Of a stretch of 64,000 nt of DNA, positions 49,428 through 59,198 are shown piece after piece (the stretch's first letter is position 1; every line of letters begins with the position of its first letter). Position numbers and translations under genes: made by a program. The stretch covers positions 434,001-498,000 of the forward strand of contig CP034537.1 in the NCBI GenBank assembly GCA_004000515.1, written 5' to 3'. The notes beneath the pieces were generated by a model that saw nothing but the letters and a program-made list of their open reading frames with translations, was not told the origin of the DNA and ran no database searches. This stretch comes from Pseudomonas poae. Its GTDB lineage: Bacteria; Pseudomonadota; Gammaproteobacteria; Pseudomonadales; Pseudomonadaceae.

Positions 49428-51032
49428 ATGCGCCATACCACCGTTCTATCCGCTATTTTTGCCACCAGCCTGCTGGCTGTGGCTACGATGAGCCAAGCCG
49501 CCGACAAGAAGAGCCTGGTGTTCTGCTCTGAAGGCAGCCCGGCAGGCTTTGATACCGCGCAGTACACCACCGCCACCGACAACGATGCGGCTGAACCGCT
49601 GTACAACCGCCTGGTTGAGTTTGAAAAAGGCGAGACCAACGTGGTACCTGCACTGGCGACCAAGTGGGATATTTCGCCAGACGGCCTGACCTACACCTTT
49701 CACTTGCGTGAAGGGGTGAAATTCCACAGCAGCAAGGAGTTCAAGCCGACGCGGGACTTCAACGCCGACGACGTGCTGTTCACCTTCAACCGCATGCTTG
49801 ACCCCGAGCACCCGTTTCGCAAGGCCTACCCCACCGAGTTTCCGTACTTCAACGGGATGAGCCTGAACAAGAACATCGCCAAGGTCGAGAAGACCGGCCC
49901 GCACACCGTGGTGATGACCCTGAACTCGGTCGACGCCGCGTTCGTGCAGAACATTGCCATGAGCTTCGCCGCGATCCTGTCGGCCGAATACGCTGAGCAG
50001 TTGCTCAAGACGGGTAAGCCCAGCGACATCAACCAGAAGCCGATCGGCACTGGCCCGTTCGTGTTCCAGCGCTACCAGAAGGACTCGCAGGTCCGCTACG
50101 TGGCCAACAAACAGTACTGGGACCCGAGCAAGGTCAAGCTGGACCAACTGATCTTCGCCATCAACACCGACGCATCGGTGCGGGTGCAGAAACTCAAGGC
50201 CGGCGAATGCCAGGTGACCCTGCATCCACGTCCGGCGGATGTCGATGCCCTCAAGGCCGACCCGAACCTGCAACTGCTGACCAAGCCAGGCTTCAACCTC
50301 GGCTACATCGCCTACAACGTGCGCCACAAGCCGTTCGACCAGCTCGAAGTGCGCCAGGCGCTGGACATGGCGGTGAACAAGCAGAGCATCTTGAACGCCG
50401 TGTACCAGGGCGCCGGCCAACTGGCGGTCAACGCCATGCCGCCGACCCAATGGTCCTACGACGACACCATCAAGGACGCCGCCTACAACCCGGAAAAAGC
50501 CAAGGAATTGCTCAAGGCTGCCGGCGTGAAGGAAGGCACCGAGATCACCCTGTGGGCGATGCCGGTGCAACGGCCGTACAACCCCAACGCCAAGCTGATG
50601 GCCGAGATGCTGCAAAGCGACTGGGCCAAGATCGGCCTCAAGGTCAAGATCGTCAGCTACGAGTGGGGCGAATACATCAAGCGCACCAAGAACGGTGAGC
50701 ACGATGTCAGCCTGATCGGCTGGACCGGTGACAACGGTGACCCGGACAACTGGCTGGGCACCCTGTACAGCTGCGATGCCATCGGCGGGAACAACTACTC
50801 CATGTGGTGTGACCCGGCGTACGACAAGCTGATCAAGCAAGCCAAGGTAGTGACCGACCACGAACAAAGGACTGTTCTGTACAAACAGGCGCAGCAACTG
50901 CTTAAAGCGCAGGTGCCGATCACGCCAGTCGCCCACTCGACGGTCAACCAGCCGTTAAGCGCCAAAGTCGAAGGTTTCAAAGTGAGCCCCTTCGGCCGCA
51001 ACGTGTTCTCGGGCGTCAGTATCAACCCCTAA
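49428..51032 (+). CDS. dppA: Dipeptide ABC transporter substrate-binding protein, copy 3
   Basis: 534 residues, intact. Signal peptide ends MSQAADKK. Landmarks: SLVFCSEGSPAGFDTAQYT, LREGVKFHSSKEF, WSYDDTIKDAAYNPEKAKELLK, and the ending SPFGRNVFSGVSINP. Very similar to copies 1 and 2. It is upstream of the porin gene but in its own transcriptional neighbourhood (170-base gap containing a hairpin). A 496-codon open frame on the opposite strand is a coding shadow. Confidence 0.95.
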   Translation: MRHTTVLSAIFATSLLAVATMSQAADKKSLVFCSEGSPAGFDTAQYTTATDNDAAEPLYNRLVEFEKGETNVVPALATKWDISPDGLTYTFHLREGVKFHSSKEFKPTRDFNADDVLFTFNRMLDPEHPFRKAYPTEFPYFNGMSLNKNIAKVEKTGPHTVVMTLNSVDAAFVQNIAMSFAAILSAEYAEQLLKTGKPSDINQKPIGTGPFVFQRYQKDSQVRYVANKQYWDPSKVKLDQLIFAINTDASVRVQKLKAGECQVTLHPRPADVDALKADPNLQLLTKPGFNLGYIAYNVRHKPFDQLEVRQALDMAVNKQSILNAVYQGAGQLAVNAMPPTQWSYDDTIKDAAYNPEKAKELLKAAGVKEGTEITLWAMPVQRPYNPNAKLMAEMLQSDWAKIGLKVKIVSYEWGEYIKRTKNGEHDVSLIGWTGDNGDPDNWLGTLYSCDAIGGNNYSMWCDPAYDKLIKQAKVVTDHEQRTVLYKQAQQLLKAQVPITPVAHSTVNQPLSAKVEGFKVSPFGRNVFSGVSINP

Positions 51033-51202
51033 AAAAATAACCGGATGACGCAGAGCGTGAACAACTCTGCGGCAAACGTGCGGCCTTCTATTAGGAATTT
51101 TCCTACGGCAAACGTTTGCAACAGCTTGAACGAGTTACACACCCAATAGCCGGCTCATCTAATAAGGCCGGCATAAAAAAGAGAACCAAAGGAGCTTCAC
51201 CC

Positions 51203-52615
51203 ATGAAACTGAGCAGCAAAGCGCTTCTGGCCCTGGCCATCAGCACCATCACGGCAACCGCCTACGCTGAAACCCAGAGCCAGGACTTCGTTCCAACCAC
51301 ATTGGCCGGCTCCAGCGCCCAAAGCGAGGCCAAAGGCTTTATCGAAGGGTCGAGCCTGGGCGGTACCACGCGTAACTGGTACTCCAACGAAATGAAGTTT
51401 CGTGGCGACCGTTTCGGCTACTACAAAAACGCCGCCGACAAGGCTGCCGACGTAAAAACCAACGTTTCCCGCCGCTATAACTGGGCCCAGGGCACCATCG
51501 TCAACTACTCCTCGGGCTTCACCCAAGGCACCGTTGGCGTAGCGACTGAAGTTGCAGCCTACAACGCGATCGCGCTGATCCGTGACCAGAAAGACATCGC
51601 CGGCGGCTCCAACCGCACCCTGGCCCACACCTACGGCGACGCCGTGGACCAGTGGAGCAAATTGGGCCTGGCCAACGTCAAGTTCCGTGTTTCGAACACC
51701 ACCTTGACCGCCGGTCGCCAAAACTTCAGCAGCGGCATTATCGACACCATCGGTAACCGTGCACTGCCTTCGAGCTTCGAAGGTTTTGCCATCAACAGCG
51801 AAGAATTCAACAACCTGTCGTTCCAAGGCGCGTACTTCGATCGCGTATCGCCACGTACCGAACAGAGCCTGTCGAAATTCCGTACCGAATACGGCAATGG
51901 CGCAGAAACCGACCACGTCTACACCGCCGGTGTGAACTGGCAGCCGTTCAAGAGCCTGAAAACCAGCTTCTTCGGCGCACAGGTCAAGGACTTCTGGAAC
52001 CAGTACTACTTCGGCGCTACCCATGAGCTGGGCGACAGCCAAGTACTGGCCCTGACCACTGGCCTGAACTACTACAAAACCGTCGACGAAGGCAAAAAGT
52101 TGATGGGCAAGATCGACAACGACACCTACTCGCTGTCGCTTGGCCTGACCCACCAGGCTCACAGCCTGACCTTCTCGTACCAGGAAGTGAACGGTAACGA
52201 GTACTTCGACTACCTGCACGAAACCAACGGAATCTACCTGGCCAACTCCCTGACTTCCGACTTCAACGGTCCGAACGAGAAGTCCTTCCAGGTTGCCTAC
52301 GGTATCAACATGGCTGAATACGGCGTGCCAGGCCTGAAATTCAACATCTACTCGGCACGCGGCTGGGGCATCGACGGTACTCACTACCGTGGCGACAACG
52401 GCGTGAAAGACTTCGCCTACAACGGCATCCAGAAACAAAACGGCGAACACCACCAGGAATACGGTATCGGTACTTCCTATGCCATCCAGAGCGGCCCTCT
52501 GAAAGCCTCCACCGTTCGCGCCACCTACGTGACACACCGCGCCAGCGAGAACCAGGCTGACGGCAACCTGCGCGAATTCCGCCTGGTTACCACCATCCCG
52601 TTCAACATTCTTTAA
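51203..52615 (+). CDS. opdP: OprD-family outer-membrane porin, probable dipeptide porin
   Basis: 470 residues from MKLSSKALLALAISTITATAY at 51203, with aaaggagc upstream; the earlier TTG start is rejected. Signal peptide followed by an 18-strand OprD-type barrel (QSEAKGFIEGSSLGGTTRNWYSNEM, LTAGRQNFSSGIIDTIGNRALPSSF; C-terminal LVTTIPFNIL). The OprD family takes up basic amino acids and small peptides through the outer membrane. Its location inside the dpp locus matches the P. aeruginosa OpdP neighbourhood as I recall it; the symbol is assigned by that synteny. Confidence 0.88.
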   Translation: MKLSSKALLALAISTITATAYAETQSQDFVPTTLAGSSAQSEAKGFIEGSSLGGTTRNWYSNEMKFRGDRFGYYKNAADKAADVKTNVSRRYNWAQGTIVNYSSGFTQGTVGVATEVAAYNAIALIRDQKDIAGGSNRTLAHTYGDAVDQWSKLGLANVKFRVSNTTLTAGRQNFSSGIIDTIGNRALPSSFEGFAINSEEFNNLSFQGAYFDRVSPRTEQSLSKFRTEYGNGAETDHVYTAGVNWQPFKSLKTSFFGAQVKDFWNQYYFGATHELGDSQVLALTTGLNYYKTVDEGKKLMGKIDNDTYSLSLGLTHQAHSLTFSYQEVNGNEYFDYLHETNGIYLANSLTSDFNGPNEKSFQVAYGINMAEYGVPGLKFNIYSARGWGIDGTHYRGDNGVKDFAYNGIQKQNGEHHQEYGIGTSYAIQSGPLKASTVRATYVTHRASENQADGNLREFRLVTTIPFNIL

Positions 52616-52629
52616 TTAGCACCAGGTAA

Positions 52630-52655
52630 ACGGCGGGCTCAGGACGAGCCTGCCG
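52630..52655 (+). terminator. Hairpin between the porin and dppA copy 4
   Basis: acggcgggctc / gagcctgccgt with one mismatch and a 4-base loop, no T tract. It may be a weak terminator or an mRNA-stabilising hairpin. Confidence 0.45.
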
Positions 52656-52695
52656 TCTACGCTTGTCTGGTCCCACCGATTGCAGAGGGCTCCGA

Positions 52696-54257
52696 ATGAA
52701 AATGCTCCCACTACAAGCCGCCATGGCAGCCGCGCTGTTGAGCGTGGCCGTCGGCATTCGGCCAAACCGTTGGTAGTCTGCACCGAAGCCAGCCCGGAAG
52801 GCTTCGATCCTGTCCTGTACACCACGGCCGTCACCGCTGACGCCGCCGCGGAAACCATGTTCAACCGCCTGGTTGACTTCAAGCCAGGGACTACCGAAGT
52901 GGTTCCGGCATTGGCCAAGGCCCTGCCTGAAATCAGCGCCGACGGCCTGACCTACACCTTCCACCTGCGTGACGACATCAAGTTCCACACCACCGACTAC
53001 TTCAAACCCACGCGCAACCTGAATGCCGACGACGTACTTTGGAGCTTCCAGCGCCAGTTGGACCCGAATCACCCGTGGCATAAGAAGTCCAGCGTGGGCT
53101 ACCCGTACTTTGAGAGCATGGGCTTCAAGGAGCTGCTCAAGAGCGTAGAGAAGACCGATGATCACACTGTCGTCTTTACCCTGACCCGTCCTGAAGCACC
53201 GTTCCTGGCCGACCTGGCCATGGCGTTCTCTTCGATTCATTCCGCCGAATACGCTGACCAGTTGCTCAAGTCCGGCAAGACCGACGACCTGAACGCCAAG
53301 CCCATCGGCACCGGGCCGTTTGTTTTCACCCGCTACCAGAAAGATGCCCAGGTTCGCTTCAAGGCCAACCCGGAGTATTTCCGTGGCAAGCCGCCAGCCG
53401 ACCCGCTGATCCTGGCCATCACGGTGGACAACAACGTGCGCCTGCAGAAGCTCAAGGCCAACGAGTGCCAGGTCGCGCTGTATCCCAAGCCCGATGACAT
53501 CCCGAGCATCAAGGCCGATCCGAACCTGAAAGTGGATGAGCTGGCAGCGATGACTACTGCCTACACCGCCATGAACACCACCCACAAGTACATGAGCGAC
53601 GCACGGGTGCGTCACGCGATCAACATCGCGTTCGACAAAAAAGGCTACAACGAGTCCCTGTACGGCAAAGGCAATGCAGTCGATGCCACCGGCCCGTACC
53701 CACCGACCCTGCTGGGTTTCAACGACACGCTGAAAAACCCGTCGCGTGATCTCGACAAAGCCCGCGCGCTGCTCAAGGAAGCCGGCGTACCGGAAGGCAC
53801 CGAGCTCACCCTGTTCACCCGAAATGGCGGTGGCCCGACCAACCCTAACCCGTTGCTCGGTGCCCAACGCATGCAGGCGGATCTCGCCCAGATTGGCTTG
53901 AAGGTCAATATCAAAGTCATGGAATGGGGCGAGATGCTCAAGCGTGCTAAAAACGGCGAGCACGACATGGTTTCCGCCGGCTGGGCCGGTGATAACGGTG
54001 ACCCGGATAACTTCCTCACCCCGAACCTGAGTTGCGATGCTGCAAAAAACGGCGAAAACTACGCGCGCTGGTGTAACAAAGAGTTTCAAGACTTGATCGA
54101 CAAGGCACGCGCGGATGCTGAACCCACCCGACGCGCTGCACTCTATGAACAAGCACTGGACGTTTTCGACAAGGACCAACCGTGGATCCCCATAGCTTAT
54201 CCGAAGATGTTCACCGCACTGCGCAAGAACGTCGAGGGTTATACCAAAGCCCGCTGA
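52696..54257 (+). CDS. dppA: Dipeptide ABC transporter substrate-binding protein, copy 4 (frameshift in signal peptide)
   Basis: The ATG at 52696 starts MKMLPLQAAMAAALLSVAVG, a normal signal peptide. The frame is lost near 52758 by a missing base and resumes as SAKPLVVCTEASPEGFDPVLYTT, ending at 54257 (about 520 residues). This copy is the most diverged of the four (LFTRNGGGPTNPNPLLGAQ) and is directly followed by dppBCDF, so it is probably the primary binding protein of the permease. The longer in-frame start at 52680 gives a non-signal N-terminus and is rejected. Confidence 0.9.
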
Positions 54258-54307
54258 CGACCAATAACTTCGCCACAACCCAGGTGAAGTAAATAAGAGA
54301 AACGCTC

Positions 54308-54331
54308 GGCACCGCCCACCAGGGCGGTGCC
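54308..54331 (+). promoter_or_regulatory. GC-rich hairpin between dppA copy 4 and dppB
   Basis: ggcaccgccc / ggcggtgcc, near-perfect stem in the 111-base gap, without a T tract. Binding-protein genes are often separated from their permease genes by such hairpins, which stabilise the upstream mRNA and lower permease expression. Confidence 0.6.
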
Positions 54332-54368
54332 GGACTTGCCTAACCGGCTGATTGAGGTACACAACAAG

Positions 54369-55379
54369 ATGTTTAGTTTTATTGCCCGCCGATTGGGACT
54401 ATTGATCCCGACGTTTTTCGGCATCACTTTGTTGACGTTTGCGTTAATTCGCATGATCCCTGGCGACCCCGTCGAAGTCATGATGGGCGAAAGGCGCGTC
54501 GACCCCGAGATGCACGCACAGGCAATGGAACGCCTTGGCCTTAACAAGCCGCTGTATGCGCAATACCTGGACTACGTCGGCAAGCTCGCCCAGGGCGACC
54601 TTGGCGAATCACTGCGTACCCGTACCAGCGTGTGGACCGAATTCACCGCCCTTTTCCCCGCGACCCTGGAACTGTCCATGGCCGCCCTGTTGTTCGCCGG
54701 TATCCTGGGCCTGTTGGCCGGGGTGATCGCGGCCTTGAAGCGAGGGTCCCTGTTCGACCATGGGGTGATGGGCATCTCCCTCGCGGGATACTCGATGCCG
54801 ATCTTCTGGTGGGGCCTGATCCTGATCATGTTCTTCTCGGTAAGCCTGGGCTGGACCCCGGTTTCCGGGCGGATCGACCTGCTCTACGACATCGAGCCGC
54901 GCACCGGCTTCATGCTGATCGACACCCTGCTGGCTGACGAGCCGGATGCGTTCTTCGACGCCCTGCACCACCTGATCCTGCCGGCCATCGTGCTCGGCAC
55001 CATCCCGCTGGCAGTGATCGCGCGGATGACCCGTTCGTCGATGCTCGAAGTGCTGCGCGAAGACTACATCCGTACCGCCAAGGCCAAAGGCCTGTCGCCA
55101 GCACGCGTGGTATTCGTCCACGGCCTGCGTAACGCGCTGATTCCGGTACTGACCGTGGTTGGCCTGCAAGTCGGCACGCTGCTGGCCGGTGCGGTCCTGA
55201 CCGAAACCATCTTCTCGTGGCCCGGCATCGGCAAATGGCTGATCGAAGCCATTGGCGCGCGGGACTACCCGGTGGTGCAAAACGGCATTTTGCTGATCGC
55301 CTGCCTGGTGATCCTGGTGAACTTCGTGGTGGATATCCTCTACGGCTTCGCCAACCCACGCATCCGTCACCAGCGCTGA
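54369..55379 (+). CDS. dppB: Dipeptide ABC transporter permease DppB
   Basis: 336 residues from MFSFIARRLGLLIPTFFGI at 54369. Six membrane segments; N-terminal LIRMIPGDPVEVMMGERRVD is characteristic of DppB/OppB. The ATPase-contact loop is YIRTAKAKGLSPARVVFVHGLRNALIP. Pairs with DppC. It ends 10 bases before dppC. Confidence 0.96.
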   Translation: MFSFIARRLGLLIPTFFGITLLTFALIRMIPGDPVEVMMGERRVDPEMHAQAMERLGLNKPLYAQYLDYVGKLAQGDLGESLRTRTSVWTEFTALFPATLELSMAALLFAGILGLLAGVIAALKRGSLFDHGVMGISLAGYSMPIFWWGLILIMFFSVSLGWTPVSGRIDLLYDIEPRTGFMLIDTLLADEPDAFFDALHHLILPAIVLGTIPLAVIARMTRSSMLEVLREDYIRTAKAKGLSPARVVFVHGLRNALIPVLTVVGLQVGTLLAGAVLTETIFSWPGIGKWLIEAIGARDYPVVQNGILLIACLVILVNFVVDILYGFANPRIRHQR

Positions 55380-55389
55380 GATCAAGACC

Positions 55390-56301
55390 ATGACCACACC
55401 TACTCAAGTGTCAGCAGTCGATCAAAGCCTGCTGTATCCGTCCCCGTACAAAGAATTCTGGCAAGCCTTCTCCAAGAACAAAGGCGCGGTTGCCGGCCTG
55501 GCGTTCATGTTGCTGATCGTGTTCTGCGCGCTCTTTGCCCCCTGGGTTGCACCGCATAACCCCAGCGAACAATACCGCGACTTCCTGCTGACCCCGCCAG
55601 CCTGGCTGGAAGGTGGGCAAATGCAGTTCCTGCTGGGCACCGACGAACTGGGCCGTGACTTGCTCTCGCGCCTGATCCAGGGCTCGCGCCTGTCGCTGCT
55701 GATCGGTTTGTCGTCGGTGGTGATGTCGCTGATTCCGGGCATCCTGTTGGGCCTGTTCGCCGGGTTCTTCCCGCGTATGCTCGGCCCGACCATCATGCGC
55801 TTGATGGACATCATGCTGGCCCTGCCGTCGCTGCTGCTGGCGGTTGCCATCGTCGCCATCCTCGGCCCTGGCCTGATCAACACCGTGATCGCCATCGCTA
55901 TCGTTTCGCTGCCGTCCTACGTCCGTCTGACCCGCGCTGCGGTAATGGGCGAACTGAACCGCGACTACGTGACCGCTGCTCGCCTCGCCGGCGCCGGCCT
56001 GCCACGCCTGATGTTCATCACCGTGTTGCCTAACTGCATGGCGCCGCTGATCGTTCAGGCGACCTTGAGCTTCTCCTCGGCGATTCTCGATGCCGCGGCC
56101 CTGGGCTTCCTGGGCCTTGGCGTACAACCGCCAACCCCTGAGTGGGGCACCATGCTGGCTTCGGCCCGTGACTACATCGAACGCGCCTGGTGGGTGGTGA
56201 GCCTGCCCGGTTTGACCATTTTGCTCAGCGTGCTGGCAATCAACTTGATGGGCGACGGCCTGCGCGATGCGCTGGACCCGAAACTCAAGAACGCCGCCTG
56301 A
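55390..56301 (+). CDS. dppC: Dipeptide ABC transporter permease DppC
   Basis: 303 residues with an N-terminal OppC-type segment ([22 protein letters not shown]), the motif [24 protein letters not shown] and the contact loop [30 protein letters not shown]. Six membrane segments. Part of the dppBCDF operon. Confidence 0.96.
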   Translation: MTTPTQVSAVDQSLLYPSPYKEFWQAFSKNKGAVAGLAFMLLIVFCALFAPWVAPHNPSEQYRDFLLTPPAWLEGGQMQFLLGTDELGRDLLSRLIQGSRLSLLIGLSSVVMSLIPGILLGLFAGFFPRMLGPTIMRLMDIMLALPSLLLAVAIVAILGPGLINTVIAIAIVSLPSYVRLTRAAVMGELNRDYVTAARLAGAGLPRLMFITVLPNCMAPLIVQATLSFSSAILDAAALGFLGLGVQPPTPEWGTMLASARDYIERAWWVVSLPGLTILLSVLAINLMGDGLRDALDPKLKNAA

Positions 56302-56311
56302 GGAGATTCCC

Positions 56312-57279
56312 ATGTCACTGTTAGAAATCAAGAATCTCAACGTCCGCTTCGGCGACAAGACCGCCGTGCCGGTGGTCGATGGCCTGGACCTGTCGGTCGA
56401 CAAAGGCGAAGTCCTGGCAATCGTTGGCGAGTCGGGCTCGGGTAAATCCGTGACCATGATGGCGCTGATGGGCCTGATCGAGCACCCCGGCATCGTCACC
56501 GCCGACTCGCTGACCTTCGACGGCAAGGACATGCTCAAGCTGAGCAACCGTCAACGCCGCCAGATCGTCGGCAAAGACCTGGCGATGGTGTTCCAAGACC
56601 CGATGACCGCGCTAAACCCCAGCTATACCGTGGGTTTCCAGATTGAAGAAGTGCTGCGCCTGCACCTGAAAATGTCCGGCAAACAAGCACGCAAGCGCGC
56701 CATCGAACTGTTGGAAAAGTGGAGATCCCGGGCGCTGCCAGCCGTATGGATGCCTACCCGCACCAACTGTCCGGCGGTATGAGCCAGCGCGTGGCGATCG
56801 CGATGGCGATTGCTGGCGAGCCCAAACTGCTGATCGCGGACGAGCCAACCACGGCGTTGGACGTAACGATCCAGGCGCAAATCATGGAACTGCTGCTGGC
56901 CCTGCAGAAAGAGCAGAACATGGGCCTGGTGTTGATCACCCACGACTTGGCCGTGGTGGCCGAAACCGCCCAGCGCGTGTGCGTGATGTATGCCGGCCAA
57001 GCGGTGGAAGTGGGCCAAGTGCCGCAGTTGTTCGATATTCCGGCGCACCCCTACAGCGAGGCGCTGCTCAAGGCGATTCCCGAGCACAGCCTGGGCGCCT
57101 CTCGCCTGGCCACGCTGCCGGGTATCGTTCCAGGCCGTTATGACCGGCCGCAAGGTTGCCTGCTGTCACCGCGCTGCCCGTACGTACAGGAAAGCTGCCG
57201 TGCCCAACGCCCAGGCCTTGATCCGAAAACCAACAGCCTTGCGCGCTGCTTCTACCCCTTGAACCAGGAGGTGGCGTAA
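56312..57279 (+). CDS. dppD: Dipeptide ABC transporter ATPase DppD (one frameshift, frame-corrected)
   Basis: From [19 protein letters not shown] at 56312. Walker [17 protein letters not shown] is before the break and signature [17 protein letters not shown] with Walker [14 protein letters not shown] after it. One missing G near 56719 breaks [19 protein letters not shown]. Corrected length 322 residues. The C-terminal oligopeptide-type Cys motif ([15 protein letters not shown]) is present, as in transporters that bind an Fe-S cluster there. It overlaps dppF by one base. Confidence 0.93.
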
Positions 57280-58250
57280 TGGCCGTCGTTCTTACCGCCC
57301 GCGACCTCACCCGTCACTACGAAGTGTCCCGTGGCCTGTTCAAAGGCCACGCGTTGGTACGTGCGCTTAATGGCGTGTCGTTCGAGTTGGAAGCCGGCAA
57401 GACCCTCGCCGTGGTGGGCGAATCGGGTTGCGGCAAGTCCACCCTGGCCCGTGCGCTCACGCTGATTGAAGAGCCGTCGTCGGGCTCGCTGAAAATCGCC
57501 GGCCAGGAAGTCGCCGGCGCCGACAAGGCCCAGCGCAAGCAACTGCGCAAAGACGTGCAGATGGTGTTCCAAAGCCCGTACGCATCGTTGAACCCACGAC
57601 AGAAAGTTGGTGATCAACTCGGCGAGCCGCTGCTGATCAACACAGACCTGTCTGCCGCCGAACGCCGCGAGAAAGTGCAGGCAATGATGAAGCAGGTGGG
57701 CCTGCGCCCTGAGCATTATCAGCGCTACCCGCACATGTTCTCCGGTGGCCAGCGCCAGCGTATCGCGCTGGCACGCGCCATGATGCTGCAACCCAAAGTG
57801 CTGGTGGCGGACGAACCGACCTCAGCGCTGGACGTGTCGATCCAGGCCCAGGTGCTCAACCTGTTCATGGACCTGCAGCAGGAATTCAACACGGCCTACG
57901 TGTTCATTTCCCACAACCTGGCGGTGGTGCAACACGTTGCCGATGACGTGATGGTGATGTACCTCGGTCGCCCGGTGGAAGTGGGCCCCAAGGAAGACAT
58001 TTACGCGCGTCCCTTGCACCCCTACACCCAGGCGCTGCTGTCGGCCACCCCGACCATTCACCCGGACCCGAACAAGCCGAAGATCAAGATCGTCGGCGAA
58101 CTGCCCAACCCGCTGAACCCGCCGCCTGGCTGCGCGTTCCACAAGCGCTGCCCTTACGCGACAGCACGCTGCAGCACCGAGGAGCCGCAACTGCGGGCCT
58201 TGGATAACCGCCAAGTGGCCTGCCACTACGCGGAGCAGTTCGTGGCGTAA
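57279..58250 (+). CDS. dppF: Dipeptide ABC transporter ATPase DppF
   Basis: 323 residues, intact. Walker A GESGCGKSTLARALTL, signature FSGGQRQRIALARAMM, Walker B VLVADEPTSALDVS and the C-terminal motif GCAFHKRCPYATARC. Forms the ATPase pair with DppD to power DppBC. Last gene of the operon. Confidence 0.97.
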   Translation: MAVVLTARDLTRHYEVSRGLFKGHALVRALNGVSFELEAGKTLAVVGESGCGKSTLARALTLIEEPSSGSLKIAGQEVAGADKAQRKQLRKDVQMVFQSPYASLNPRQKVGDQLGEPLLINTDLSAAERREKVQAMMKQVGLRPEHYQRYPHMFSGGQRQRIALARAMMLQPKVLVADEPTSALDVSIQAQVLNLFMDLQQEFNTAYVFISHNLAVVQHVADDVMVMYLGRPVEVGPKEDIYARPLHPYTQALLSATPTIHPDPNKPKIKIVGELPNPLNPPPGCAFHKRCPYATARCSTEEPQLRALDNRQVACHYAEQFVA

Positions 58251-58261
58251 CCCGCAACAAA

Positions 58262-58291
58262 AATGCCCTGGGTGATTAAGCCCAGGGCATT
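58262..58291 (-). terminator. Terminator between dppF and the small secreted-protein gene
   Basis: aatgccctggg / cccagggcatt, perfect 11-bp stem. On the minus strand it is followed by TTTTTG, so it ends the gene at 58362-58622; on the plus strand it follows dppF without a T tract. It may serve both. Confidence 0.8.
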
Positions 58292-58361
58292 GCACGCGTT
58301 CTACCGCCCCATTCGTCGGATTGCGCATCAGTCCTGCAGATGGGGCGTTTTTTACCGAAAA

Positions 58362-58622
58362 TCAGGTATCGCTGTCGCCATCACTGTCATCGTCATCCGG
58401 TGGTGCCTGTTGGTCGTCATCATCCTTGGAGCCGCCCTGGTCTTCATCTCCGGGCTCTGACTCGCTCTTGGCCAACTGCAAACCACCCACCTGCGCCGTC
58501 TTCGCCGCCACAAACCCCGGCGCCTGGCTCTGCACAGCGGTATTGGCCCATGCAGACGAAATTCCCAGCGATAACATCACCAGCACTTTTAGCATCAGCA
58601 CCAAACGTTGAAAGATAGTCAT
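58362..58622 (-). CDS. Small secreted acidic protein, unknown function
   Basis: 86 residues. Signal peptide (VLMLKVLVMLSLGISSAWAN), then a short polar region and an aspartate-rich C-terminus (KDDDDQQAPPDDDDSDGDSDT). No known fold recognised. The neighbouring gene at 58720 has a similar plan, so the two may be related. The Asp run could bind divalent cations; inference only. A terminator follows. Confidence 0.7.
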   Translation of the reverse strand: MTIFQRLVLMLKVLVMLSLGISSAWANTAVQSQAPGFVAAKTAQVGGLQLAKSESEPGDEDQGGSKDDDDQQAPPDDDDSDGDSDT

Positions 58623-58719
58623 GGTCGATTTCCGTCCAGTCAGTGGATCACATGCGCCGGCGTTCGACCGTCGCTGTCAATCAAGCTAGTTCCAATCCAG
58701 GGTTTGCGCCACTCGCCGA

Positions 58720-58965
58720 TCAGGTATCGCCGTCGTCATAGGTTTCGCTGTCTTCGCCTTCGTTGTAGGGGTTTTCGGCGTCTTCCTTGGGCGCGGGCTG
58801 GGCCTGGGGCTTCCAACTGCCGGAGTTGACCTCGTTCTGCTTGCGCTTGGTGACGGGGCCGGTGTCTTTCCACTGGGGCGTGCCGGCGTCGGCCAGGGCG
58901 GGGAGAGTTGGTAGCAATAGGCCAGCTAGCAGCATTAGATGGATGGCGTGTTTGAAACTCCGCAC
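58720..58965 (-). CDS. Small secreted acidic protein, unknown function
   Basis: 81 residues. Signal peptide (IHLMLLAGLLLPTLPALADA), then TPQWKDTGPVTKRKQNEVNSG and an acidic end (ENPYNEGEDSETYDDGDT). Same layout and similar last residues (DGDT) as the gene at 58362. No annotated domain recognised. Probably co-transcribed with that gene (97-base gap). Confidence 0.7.
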   Translation of the reverse strand: MRSFKHAIHLMLLAGLLLPTLPALADAGTPQWKDTGPVTKRKQNEVNSGSWKPQAQPAPKEDAENPYNEGEDSETYDDGDT

Positions 58966-59047
58966 AGCGGTCTCCTTTTCAATCGTTGGGTAAAAACTAG
59001 ACTCGATGCCAAGTTATTGCCAATCCCTCGCCTACTGGAGATCAAAA

Positions 59048-59198
59048 TGTGGGAGCGGGCTTGCCGGTCACAACGGCGCTCTTGTAGTGAGCGGGCTTGC
59101 CCCGCGCTGGGTGGCGAAGCCGCCCCAAACAGAATGCCGGGGAGTTACAGGTAGACCGAGGTGTCGGGATTTAGGGTGGCTTCGCCACCCAGCGCGGG
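59048..59198. repeat. REP half-element and disrupted REP palindrome
   Basis: gtgggagcgggcttgcc at 59048 is a lone type 2 arm. It is followed by a left arm (59082-59121, tgagcgggcttgccccgcgc within it). The matching right arm is split by the insertion sequence: its first part is 59178-59198 and the rest is 60479-60497. Confidence 0.8.

Noticed and set aside
49446..50936. 496-codon minus-strand frame inside dppA copy 3, and a 586-codon one at 52602-54362
   Set aside because: Mirror the binding-protein coding sequence in the antisense frame; His/Val/Gln-rich composition typical of shadows.
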